Shown here piece after piece: positions 38,691-49,600 of a stretch of DNA of 64,000 nucleotides; positions within the stretch are counted from its first letter, which is position 1; the number at the start of each line of letters is the position of its first letter. Position numbers and translations under genes: made by a program. The notes beneath the pieces were generated by a model. It saw nothing but the letters and a program-made list of their open reading frames with translations. It was not told the origin of the DNA and did no database searches. This DNA comes from Halocaridina rubra (taxonomy: Eukaryota > Arthropoda > Malacostraca > Decapoda > Atyidae), in assembly GCA_037179515.1 (NCBI GenBank), contig JAXCGZ010017025.1, positions 81,001 to 145,000 of the forward strand, given 5' to 3'.

Positions 38691-40979
38691 CAGTTTTCTT
38701 CAACTCATGCAGACTCTGGACTCATTTCACTTGTACACCACTTGCTAACATAAGCACAACACAAATACTTGAACTTCTCAATATGTTCCTTGCACTCTCC
38801 TTTAAACCCATCCTTTCTTCCTTCACACCCAATTCACTTCCAATCTGCCCATCGTATAAACACCATCAACATCCCTAATACCCCCAGCTCTCATCTAAAC
38901 TTCATTACGACCTTCTCCTACTTCCTAACTTCTCTGCAACAGTACCTAGCGCACGCTACACACAATATCAATATTCTACAATTTTATGTAGATGGTATAA
39001 ACACCAAAAACAATTCACACACTTCATTATACTACATAATATACACATTGTCATCTTACAAGAAACAAATCTACCCAGAATGCATAAAATATCCTATTTC
39101 CTTACCTGTACCAACATTGAACAAGACCAGATGGGCAGGGTGGTCGTGCATTTATCACCCTGGTACACAAATACATTAGCTACAAAGACATTACTAAACT
39201 TAATCCCTCTTCCAATCAGGACACCATCACAGTAGTACAATCTATTTAAAGTACTCATTCACAACAATTCACAGATAACGATCATATATACATATATCCA
39301 CCATAAAACATCCCACACAGTACCTACCAACTACACCCCCCTCGATGATAAACCATCACCAATGCAGTACTTCCAACATCATCCTGGGTGGTGACTTGAA
39401 CGTCAAGATGGCTGCTATGTTTATAAATATCCCTGACAGGAAGCAAGGGCTGGCAATACAAAATTAGACAAAATTCCTTTCATGCTAAATTACATTCATC
39501 AGCACAAATCCCACTTCCTACCATAATCCCCAGACATTGCTTTTTCTGTTCACCGCATCTCACCCCACGACAACATGGAGGGAGGTCAAGACCATAGGCT
39601 CAGACCACCTTCCCATCACCACCACCACTAAAACAAGAACCACCCCAGCTGACCGTAGACACACACGCAAATTACAAAGGAGCGAACTGGGAAGCATTCA
39701 TTAAGGAGTTAGAACAACAATTCAAAGTTAAACGCACTCCCATCAGAAACACAAACGATGCTGAATACTCCTTTAACCCAGTAATTTAAAAAGCCAACAG
39801 AAAACATATCCCTAATGATAATGAAACAAAAAGACAACCCCAATTTCACACCATGAATTCAAGATCCCATCAGATAACACACTACACTTAAACACTCTCC
39901 AACACCTAACACACAATACATTAAACAACAAATACCAGTGCTCAATACAAATCAGCAATAAAACACTAGAACAAGAAACATTATATTGTAATAATTACCT
40001 ACAAACGTTTGACCACAAAACAAACATCAACAAACTCTCTCAAACACTAAACAGTATTACACACTCTAAAAATATCACCACGAAGTCACTTGCTGGCATT
40101 ACAATAACAAATACTATATCCTCAAACAAAAAAACAGGCATATATCCTCATCAGTCATTTTCATCCCCACTGTGAAAAGCGATGTATAATCAGGCATACG
40201 AGACAGTTCCTCACAGACCCTGACTATTCATCTTTTAAGAACCATCAGATAAAGCACTTAAATACTCTTCCGCCTGTGGCCCTAACAATATTAGCAACAT
40301 ACACCTTACACACCTGGGACCACAAGACAGACAAAAACTCACAAATGCAAACTACAGTTACTCATACAACACAATACCCAAGCTCTGAAAGCATGGTTTT
40401 ATTATCACAATCCCCAAACCCCACGTGACTTTCTTCACATCGTCCCAACATACTATTCTGTATTCCCTAAAACCAACGAACGACTACAACTGGAACAACT
40501 TTCACCTATCATTCCTTTAATCCCATCACAACATAGTTTCAGACCATAAAACTCCACATACCATTCTTACAAACCTAACTCTATAAACTTTTTATGGCAA
40601 CAAGTCAGTTAGTTCATCACATAGGACACTTCTCGTCGCATTAGACTTCAGTAAAGCCTTTGATGCCATCCTCGCTATAACCTCACAGAGAAAATTTTCA
40701 GTAAATGGTAGCTGTACAACAACCTCCTAGCAGGTGCGCACAAGCATTGTTCGCTGGTTTGTCATCAAACCACAGAAACTTCACAAATGGGGCCTCTAAA
40801 AGATCCATATTATCATCCAGACTCATTAAGCTATACATGGAAGATCTACCCACACCACACTCACCCCAAATACACAAAGTTTCCTATGCAAATGCCATAC
40901 CAGTGACAATTACACACAATACAAACACTGCTACAGACCTCCTCCAACCCTACCTCAACACTACACGAATGGTTCACCA
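38690..40979 (+). pseudogene. LINE B, 5' part: endonuclease and reverse-transcriptase remnants of a Jockey-like element
   Basis: Plus strand, many frameshifts. In order: an endonuclease start resembling NINILQF.VDGINTK (about 38,965); GRAFITLVH near 39,140; ILGGDLNV at 39,381 with the conserved GD.N; GSDHLPI at 39,594 with the catalytic SDH; the polymerase words IITIPKPH (about 40,405) and LLVALDFSKAFDA at about 40,628; then SYANA where FADD/YADD is expected. The order EN-RT and the motifs are those of the Jockey/I group of non-LTR elements. The sense strand is A+C-rich and G-poor. The element is cut at 40,979 by LINE A and resumes at 44,891. It is dead. Confidence 0.75.
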
Positions 40980-40981
40980 TT

Positions 40982-42001
40982 AGGAGACTTAAGCAGAAAA
41001 TCAAGAATTTAGAGGCAATGGTTATGAGCCTTGATGAAAAAATTCGGAATATGGATGGAGAAATGAAAGAGAATGAAACACTCAGAGAGGAAATAAGATC
41101 TTTGGAGGAAGCAAATAAAGCACAAGGGCAGGAGAGAAAGGAACTAGAAAAAAGAATAAAGAAGCTGGATGGGGAAAAGAGTCAACTAGAAACTAGAATT
41201 TCTAAACAAGAAGATAAAAACAAACAGCTGAATGACAACCTAAAGGAATTAGATGTTAGTTCACTGCTCTCTTCTGAGAGAGACGAGATTGCTGCTTGGA
41301 ACGTCCAGATTAAGGAAAACATTGAACAGTTCAGAAAAGAGTTCCAGGAGCTGAATATGGAAAATGATGCCATGAAAACTTCCTTTTCTGATGCACTAAA
41401 GGGGAATGTGGCAGTAAAAGAGGCTGTAAAAGTGGTGGCACTGGAAAACATACAAACAGTTGACTATAAAGAGACAGTAATCGAAAAAATGAAAGACGTT
41501 GTGATAGAAAGGGCAAACCCACTCATCAAACAGGCACTTGATAAGGAGAAGACAGTGGTAATCTCAGGCATAAGTGAATCCCAGGAGCCAACATGGCAGG
41601 GGAGACTTGAAGAAAATAAAGCTAGGGTTGTTGACCTGATAAGAAAGCTTGGAGTAGCTTGTGGTCCTGAGGATATTGTAAACATACACCAACTAGGTAA
41701 ATATTCGAGGGAAGGAAAGCCGAGACCAACAAAAGTAACCTTTGAGAGAGGGGAAACATGTAGGGAAATATTGTTGAGAAAAAAAAGTCTAAAAGACCTT
41801 CAAGAATTCAAAGAAGTGTTCATTAGACGATACAGAACACAGGAAGAGATGGGAAAGATCAAAAACTTGTTGCAAGAGGCAAGAAGGTTAAATGAGGAAA
41901 GATATGAAGAAGAGAAGAAAAATTTTCATTTCAGAGTTCTTCCAGACACAGGGGAGATAAAGAAGATAATGACAGAAGATCAGGGGATGGGGCCTCATTA
42001 A
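40982..42001 (+). CDS. LINE A ORF1p: coiled coil plus RRM-like nucleic-acid chaperone domain
   Basis: Open from the 5' truncation point (first ATG at 41,018) to TAA at 41,999-42,001, about 339 residues. Roughly residues 1-110 form a heptad-rich coiled coil dominated by Lys, Glu and Leu (KIRNMDGEMKENETLREEIR and following). Residues about 185-330 hold an RRM-like unit (TVVISGISES, IRKLGV, IHQLGKYSREGKPRPTKVTF) and a basic C-terminal part (FIRRYRTQEEMGKIKNLLQE). This layout is that of L1/CR1-type ORF1 proteins, which trimerise and coat element RNA. The ORF2 reading frame begins right at the stop in another frame. The true N-terminus is lost. Confidence 0.75.
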   Translation, partial: RRLKQKIKNLEAMVMSLDEKIRNMDGEMKENETLREEIRSLEEANKAQGQERKELEKRIKKLDGEKSQLETRISKQEDKNKQLNDNLKELDVSSLLSSERDEIAAWNVQIKENIEQFRKEFQELNMENDAMKTSFSDALKGNVAVKEAVKVVALENIQTVDYKETVIEKMKDVVIERANPLIKQALDKEKTVVISGISESQEPTWQGRLEENKARVVDLIRKLGVACGPEDIVNIHQLGKYSREGKPRPTKVTFERGETCREILLRKKSLKDLQEFKEVFIRRYRTQEEMGKIKNLLQEARRLNEERYEEEKKNFHFRVLPDTGEIKKIMTEDQGMGPH

Positions 42002-44815
42002 GATTGTTATACACATATGCTGATGGATTAGCTGGTAAGGCAGTAGAATTAAAAGATAGGATTCATAACAGTAAGGCAGATATAGTAGCAATTACAGAGA
42101 CTAAGTTGAGTGAGGACATAAACAGTGTCACAGTTTTTCCTATGGGCTTCAGAATACTAAGGGTTGAAAGATCTGAGAGGACTGGTGGAGGGATAGCACT
42201 GCTCATAAGTGAAAGGATTCAAGATGAAGAATAAACTTGGCTATAGAAAGTGAGTTCAAGGAATTTCTTGTTGCTCGCATAAATACTGGGTCAGAGAGCA
42301 TTATAATAACTGTTGTATATAACCCACCAAGGAACCAGAATAGGCTTGAAGTTTATGAGGAAAGTCATATAGGTACTATTGAAGTCATAAACTCAGTTGT
42401 TAACATGGCACGGGAAAAAAAATGTAGGATTTTGGTTATGGGAGATTTTAATCATAAAGAGATAGATTGGATAAATCTTGACCCACACAGTGGTGAGGAC
42501 TCATTCGGGGCAAGATTCCTAGATTGCGTACAAGGGAATTTCCTACACCAACATGTAATGGAGCCAACGAGGGCCAGGGGTGGGGATGAGCCATCACTAC
42601 TTGATCTAGTATTCACAGATAATGTGTTGGATATTGAAAAAATTGAGTATGAACCACCAATTGGAAAGAGTGACCACTGTGTGTTGTTGATGGAGTATAT
42701 CATTGAAGATATTCTGCCTAAGAGTAGAGGCACTGAGGACATGAGGAGGAACTATCCGAAATGAGATTACATCAAAATGAATGAGCTTTTTGCAATTATT
42801 GACTGGAGAACCTTATTTTGCAACAAATCTGTACAAGAAATGTATGACATCTTTTGTGAGAAATATGGGAAGATAGTAGATTGCTGCATACCTATCACCA
42901 AAGTAGGTGTAATTCATGCCAGAGAGAAATGGTTCGATAATGGGTGTAAAAGAGCTAAGGAGTGGAGAGACAAATGCTGGAAAAGGTATAGGAGGAGAAA
43001 AAACATAAATGCCTGGCAAACCTACAAAAGAGCAAGAAATGACTACCTAAGTAAAAGGAGAGAGGCAGAGAGAGACTATGAGAAGGACATCACCAGGAAG
43101 GCTAAAGAAAATCCCAAGCTTTTCCACAGCTTTATCAGAGGAAAACTGAAGGTAAAAGAACAGGTTTTAAGGCTAAAGAGAGCGGATGGAAGCATCACTG
43201 AGACGGATGAAGAGATCTGCAAAGAATTGAACAAGGAGTTTCAGTCAGTATTTACAGTAGAAAATACCCCACCCCCTCAGATTGCAGAGATAGAAGCTCA
43301 AGGGCCGGTATTAGAGAACATCAACCTTACAGCCACAGAGATATGCAAAGCGCTGATGGATTTAGATGTTCATAAAGCTACAGGTCCTGATGACATATCC
43401 CCTCATGTGCTTAAAAAATGCGCAAGCTCAATATCAGTGGCACTAAGTATCATATTTAAAAAGTCACTGGAGTCAGGGGAGATTCCAAGATGCTGGAAAC
43501 AAGCAAATGTGATACCTAACTTCAAAAAGGGAAGGAGGGATACGGCTCTGAACTATAGACCAGTTTCCTTGACCAGCATAGTTTGCAAACTTATGGAGAA
43601 ACTACTAAGGAAACATATCTCTCTTCACTTGGAATCCTTCAACTTTTTGTCAGCGAGGCAACATGGCTTCAGAGAAGGTAGATCAACAGTAACAAACTTA
43701 TTAGAATTTTATGATGAGGTAAGCCGAATCTTACAGGAAAGAGAGGGCTGGGCAGATTGCATATTCCTTGACTTCCAGAAAGCGTTTGACACTGTTCCAC
43801 ATGGGAGACTTATTAGGAAGCTGCAAGCAATGGCTAGAATAGGTGGAAATGTTTTGGAATGGATAAAAACTTACTTAGAAGGAAGGGAACAGAGGGTTAG
43901 AGTAAGACACTCAGTGTCTGAATGGAGAAGAGTTAGTAGTGGAGTTCCACAGGGTTCAGTTTTAGGGCCACTTTTGTTCCTTGTATATGTAAATGACCTA
44001 CCAGAGTCTGTAAATTCATTCATGAATATGTTTGCAGATGATGCAAAGATTGTGAAGAAAGTGAAAAACGAGAACAATGGTAGAGAACTTCAGGAGGATC
44101 TAAATAATCTGCATGAGTGGTCAGAAAAGTGGCTAATGAAATTCAATACCTCAAAATGTAAGGTAATGAGAATGGGTACAAGTGCAAGAAGGCCCAAGCT
44201 TGACTACTCGGTGGCTGGAGTACAACTTCAAGAGACAGAAAATGAGAGAGATCTAGGAGTAAACATACTGGCAGATTTGTCTCCAGAAATACATATAAAT
44301 GGCATAGTAAGGGCAGCATATGCATTCTTATCAAATGTAAGGGTAGCCTTCAGGCACATGGACAAGGAAATATTTATGTAACCTATGTGAGGCCAAAACT
44401 CGAATATGCAGCCCCCTTTTGGAATCCACACTTGAAAAAACACATAGCTAAGCTTGAAAAAGTTCAAAGACATGCCACGAAACTGGTGCCTGAAATACGC
44501 AATCTCAGTTATGATGAGAGGCTGAGGGAATTAGACTTACCATCACTCGAAGCTAGAAGATTGAGGGGGGATATGGTGACAGTCTTTAAATTCCTTCATG
44601 GTTATGATAGAGTAGATAGGGATCGATATTTTGATATGGCTGGCTCTAGAACTAGAGGTCATAGTTTGAAGCTTGGTAAGAAAACTTCTTTGCAGGATGT
44701 AAGGAAATACTTTTTCAGTGTAAGAGTAGTTGATAATTGGAATTGGCTAAGCGAGGAGGTAGTTAATGCTATCTCAATCCATAGTTTTAAGGACAGGTAT
44801 GATAAGTATCACTAA
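42002..44815 (+). pseudogene. LINE A ORF2: AP-endonuclease plus reverse transcriptase, disabled
   Basis: Endonuclease: LYTYADGL, AITETKLSED, GGGIALLIS, VVYNPPRNQ, LVMGDFNHKEIDW, LLDLVFTDN and IGKSDHCVLL. Polymerase: DVHKATGPDDISPHVLKK, NVIPNFKKG, NYRPVSLTS, RQHGFREGRST, FLDFQKAFDTVPH, SGVPQGSVLGPLLFLVYVND and FADDAKI (catalytic DD at 44,037-44,042). The C-terminal domain begins at RPKLEYAAPFWNPH (44,387) and ends DRYDKYH. Three lesions: a one-base loss near 42,230 (shown by comparison with A'), a TGA at 42,762-42,764 where A' has GGA, and a frameshift near 44,380. All polymerase motifs are present in sequence, so inactivation looks recent. Confidence 0.85.
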
Positions 44816-44890
44816 GTATAAAATGGAACCGATGAGGAGACGGGAAGATACGAGCTTTGGGCTCTTTCCCGTAAACACAATTAGGTAATC

Positions 44891-45590
44891 ACAAACAGAC
44901 AAATGAGCTCCAACCAAATCCACAGCTATTTTCCTCACAAACTATACAGAAGAACACCGTCCCATTCCACACCTTACCATAAAAAAAATCCCCTTAACAC
45001 ACATGCATGCAAACATACATACACCAAAAATCCTTGGCATAACATACGTTATATGATTATCATTTATATAAAATGTCACAAACATCAAACACACTGACAG
45101 CAAGGTATAAAGCCCTCAGGTCACTTGCCCATGCAACATTCAGACAACAAAGAAACCACTACAACAGTATACAAACAATATATATGCTTATTGATGGAAT
45201 ATGCAAGCCCTGCTTGGGCTTCTAACCTCATTAAAACACACCATAAAACCATACAGACTTTACAAATCAAGTTACTAAAAATAATCATAGGCTGTACAGC
45301 TACAACACCTACTGATCACTTACACCTAGACACCGAAGTCCTCATAGTCAGAGAGCATCTTCACATGAAAGGCACACAAATACTGTTCCAGTCTACAAAA
45401 GCCTACTCCAACACTACACTACTTGGCAGCACACCACACACACCAAGAAACCTTAGGACAACACTTAGCACAAGATAACACATAAATCCAGTCGAATCTT
45501 CCCGCTCTGGATGTTACACTTCATCCTCTGTTCCTGATAAAGTCTCATATGCCTGACTACCCTAATAAAAGCTGTATTTTCCTTTAAACA
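44891..45590 (+). pseudogene. LINE B, 3' part: post-polymerase C-terminal domain
   Basis: Continues LINE B beyond the LINE A insertion. A long open stretch at 45,125-45,478 encodes the conserved C-terminal region of Jockey-like ORF2 (LLMEYASPAWASNLIKTHHK, LLKIIIGCTATTPTDHLH, VREHLHMKGTQILF). The 44,903-45,097 frame supplies the preceding part. The downstream boundary near 45,590 is approximate. Confidence 0.75.
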
Positions 45591-45599
45591 TAGTTCCCA

Positions 45600-45960
45600 G
45601 CACCCAATACATCACCACTGCCACTTTATTCCTCTAGAGAATACACCTAAGTCTCATTTCGCTTAGTTGCTTACATTGATCCATCATTCCCCTCTTAAAC
45701 AAAAAGTTACCAGGCTGTCACTCTAATTTTATCCTAATAACTCTCACAGAGCCTTAAGTGTTGACAACTACCAACTCACTCTGCTCACTCATACGTCATC
45801 CAAACTGATTTTGCATTATTATTATTATTATTTTATTTTTACTTTTTTACTCAATTTTAGAACATCAAAATTTTCTCATTAAATATACCCCATTCAACAT
45901 AACATTTATACACACCTCAATCGAATATTAATTCATGTATAGCTGAAGCAATGAGAATCC
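45600..45960. other. No gene recognised
   Basis: AT-rich with a short ATT run at 45,820. Confidence 0.4.
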
Positions 45961-45964
45961 TCCT

Positions 45965-46200
45965 CTTGTTGTTGTTTTAGATTCTCCACCCATGGATGGG
46001 TGGAATGGGTCATGGAGGACCCATAGGGCGGTCGCCAGCTGGCACAGGCCTCGACCCCCCACGGTGGTGACCAGCCACAGCAGTAACCTCCCCAGTAAAC
46101 AGCTTAAACTCTCTTGCCTGGATGAAGCGCGATCCGTCGACCTCACAAATGGGAGGCCAGCGCGTTACCACTGTACTAGCCAGGAGGCTATCCTCTTCTA
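45965..46200 (-). mobile_element. SINE-2: a different tRNA-derived element, minus strand
   Basis: On the minus strand the head reads CTAGTACAGTGGTAACGCGC (TAGTACAGTGG matches the pol III A-box consensus exactly) then TCGACGGATCGCGCTTCATC (B-box-like). A GC-rich unrelated body follows (GGTCACCACCGTGGGGGGTC), ending near AACAACAACAAGAGG. The D-arm and anticodon-arm region resembles a tRNA, but acceptor pairing is not convincing, so this is a SINE rather than a tRNA gene. It sits about 100 bp past the TMEM145-like gene's poly(A) signal. Confidence 0.55.
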
Positions 46201-46297
46201 CCCAAGGTGGTCTCATACCAAGAAAATTTTTCAGGCAGTGTTAATAACGATGGCTACCTTGTTATTACAAATAAAATAGAGGTAATATAAATTTGTA

Positions 46298-46303
46298 TTT
46301 ATT
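46298..46303 (-). terminator. AATAAA poly(A) signal of the TMEM145-like gene
   Basis: On the minus strand, AATAAA lies about 230 nt after the stop at 46,532. This fits a short 3' UTR. Confidence 0.45.
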
Positions 46304-46531
46304 ATCTTCCAGTACATTTGGTGCATATCTGCACAATTCAGTCATTACATAATTTACATTGTTTTCCATAGATATGTCTTAAAAGATGGGGGAGAGTTGA
46401 AAGTATATAATACAAGTAAAACGGAAGTAGATATTGACAATTCATCAAGTGACACAATACTCGGTAGCTTTAGATATAAACACTGACAGAGTGGAGTGAT
46501 GAATAACATATAGCTAATAAAAGATATCCAG

Positions 46532-46639
46532 TCATGTTGACTCGTTTTCCCCATTGAAAACAATGGGTGGAGCAGTGGGTTTGTAGTGCGGGAAACTTCT
46601 ATCATCTTTGACAACGCTCCGAGGACCTTGTATTGGTCT
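46532..46639 (-). CDS. TMEM145: TMEM145-like terminal exon f
   Basis: Acceptor ttgccatttgcctttcag. Phase 0, 35 codons then TGA: RPIQGPRSVVKDDRSFPHYK, then PTAPPIVFNGENEST. It is Pro-rich and polar, as expected for a cytoplasmic tail end. The only frame compatible with exon e is open, and a poly(A) signal follows at 46,303-46,298. Confidence 0.65.
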   Translation of the reverse strand, partial: RPIQGPRSVVKDDRSFPHYKPTAPPIVFNGENEST

Positions 46640-49600
46640 CTGAAAGGCAAATGGCAAAAGTAAATACCTTCCCAGAGAGATTTCTTGCAAATATATCTCC
46701 TTACCATATACCAAGCTAAAGATGCAGAAGCTGCATTGTGGTGATGGTAAGTATATAAAAGGCAAGGAAATGCATGCAAAACTTAAGGGGTTAACCAGGT
46801 TTGCCTAAAAAATAATACCGAGAATGTGGCTCATCGGTATTAGCTGCACAATAACACAGAGTTCAGTAACAAAGGAAAAACTGATTCCTTTATAAAAGGA
46901 GTCACAGACAATAAATTGGATGCAAATAGAAGTAAAATGCAACTACGAACCTTTGGGAAGTAGCCGTACTTAACACTGAATAAGAAATTACTTCTTTTTT
47001 TGAGAATAAATATGTGCTAAGAGAAATATGCATATAAAAATATGGTAAAAAGGAACCAAGATGAAAATTTCGCAAAACAACTAATGTGAGAGTAAACAGA
47101 TTTAGAAACCAAGATCTGTTATGTATAACAATTCTGAAAGATAATACATGCATTTCAATTACTTAATAAAAGTGGGTGAAGGAAGTAATTAATAAATGAT
47201 ACAAAACTGCAAACTCTGAACGTAAGTGTAAATAGAAGCTGATGCCAACAAAAAGTAAAGAAACATAGCTTGTCACAGAAGTATTATATTATCATAACTT
47301 TAACCGCTCTATTGTGATATGATGCAATACAAACATGCAACATAATAATGAATACTAGCATAGAACTCAAATTTAATTAAACGAAAGATGAATTATAAGG
47401 AACTATCTATGAGCTCATAAGAGCTGTCTAAAATTGTCACCACTTTCATTCAAGAACCTTGAGATTTTAATCTGTAAATTAAGACTGGCAAGCAATTCAA
47501 GAGAATTTTTATGATCCAAAGAAAATCCTGATGGATAAAAGGAAACATAACTGCAAGCTTTGACTATATGTATCTGAAAAACAGATTTTACATAGATAAA
47601 AAAAAAATCCCTCATTAGAAGATGTAAAAGTATGTCGCATACCATTACACCTCTTCATATATATACAATCTTCTATATTCTCAAATGTTGTTATCAATTA
47701 TTAATAGAAATGCAATTGAAGCGATTGTGCAAATACAGATAAGAGGCCAAGGGAATAATGGATGAAAGCACAGGAAAGTTCAAACAAGCATAACATGAGA
47801 TTAGGTCTATTATACATCTATGGTCGTGCAAAGCAGAGGGGTGAAAAACATTAGGATGGTAATGTATGTATGTTCTACTATCTTCCCATATTTCTCACAA
47901 AAGATGTCATACATTTCTTGTACAGATTTGTTGTAAAATAAGGTTCTCCAGTCAATAACTGCAAAAAGCTCATTCATTTTGATGTAATCTCCTTTCTGAT
48001 AGTTCCTCCTCATGTCCTCAGTGCCTCTACTCTCAGGAAGAATGTCTTCAATGATATACTCCATCAACAACACACAGTGGTCACTCTTTCCAATTGGTGG
48101 TTCATACTCAATATTTTCAATATCCAACACATTATCTGTGAACACCAGATCAAGTAGTGATGGCTCATCCCCACCCCTGGCTCTTGTTGGTTCCATTACA
48201 TGTTGGTGTAGGAAATTCCCTTGTACGCAATCTAGGAATCTTGCCCCAAAGGAGTCCTCACCACTGTGTGGGTCAAGATTTATCCAATCTATCTCTTTAT
48301 GATTAAAGTCTCCCATAATCAAAATCCTACATTTTTTCTCCCGCGCCATGTTAACAACTGAGTTTATGACTTCAATCATACCTATATGACTTTCCTCATA
48401 AATTTCAAGCCTATTTTGGTTCCTTGGTGGGTTGTATACAACAGTTATTATAATGCTCTCTGACCCAGTATTTATGCGAGCAACAAGAAATTCCCTGAAC
48501 TCACTTTCTATAGCCAAGTTTATCTCTTCAGCTTGAATCCTCTCACTTATGAGCAGTGCTATCCCTCCACCAGTCCTCTCAGATCTTTCGACCCTTAGTA
48601 TTCTGAAGCCCTTAGGAAAAACTGTGACACTGTTTATGTCCTCACTCAACTTAGTCTCTGTAATTGCTACTATATCTGCCTTACTGTTGTGAATCCTATC
48701 TTTTAATTCTACTGCCTTACCAGCTAATCCATCAGCATTTGTGTATAACAATCTTAATGAGGCCCCATCCCCTGATCTTCTGTCATTATCTTCTTTATCT
48801 CCCCTTTGTCTGGAAGTATTCCGTAACGAAAATTTTTTTTCTCTTCCTCATTTCTTTCATCATTTAACCTTCTTGCCTCTTGCAACAAGTTTTTGATCTT
48901 TCCCATCTCTTCCTGTGTTCTGTATCGTCTAATGAACACATACATGCATGTATGTATGTACAGAAAAACTGACACGATAATCTTTGGAAATCCAAATTTC
49001 ACAACGTAGAACTAATGAACAGATAATAGCTTGTCAACACTGGTTGTATTAAACATTTTTAATTTACAAGAATATTACAGCTGTAAGGAAAATACATCTA
49101 GCATGTCAACGAATTATAAAAACAGCTTTCAAAGCAGGGTAATCCGTAGTAACAAACTGAATTTGTGAGCAAAAAATCCCTTAATAGAAACTTTTGAAAA
49201 ATATGGCTAAAGCTTCCTTTTCCTATACACTTCACAAACAATAAGTTTATAAGGATTCTTGAAATCATAATTGCACTAAAGTGATTGGTCATATGCATAT
49301 ACATCATTCTCACTGACCTTGTATGTAAGACTTGGAATACAGTTCATATGAAAATATTTGGGTGTGAATCAGCATGGAATATAGTAGTATCATAAGCAAA
49401 GCAACAAGTCCACGACTATAAAGCCGATGACTATAAACTAGAGCAACTTTTCAGTAGTGGTTATCTGTAAGTACCACTACATTCACGAGCATCACCTTAG
49501 TAATAAGGAACCCCCATCTACAGAGTAATAAAAACTTACCTTAACAATGTAAAATATGAAGAGCAAGAAAAAGTAATAATACTAAATTTTACTGAATACT

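Larger units (their letters stand above)
40980..44890 (+). mobile_element. LINE A: CR1-like non-LTR retrotransposon inserted into LINE B
   Basis: About 3.9 kb, 5'-truncated within ORF1 and otherwise full to a short 3' UTR ending near AACACAATTAGGTAA. The LINE B reading (HEWFT) stops at ggttcacca and resumes at acaaacagac; joining these gives a continuous Jockey-type FTTNR sequence. That fixes the insertion points to within a few bases and implies little or no target duplication, as is usual for CR1-type insertions. ORF1 is open. ORF2 carries three disabling changes. A second partial copy (A') is at 47,874-48,939. Confidence 0.85.

Noticed and set aside
41182..41685. Minus-strand frames inside LINE A ORF1 and ORF2
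   Set aside because: Antisense shadows of the retrotransposon coding frames.
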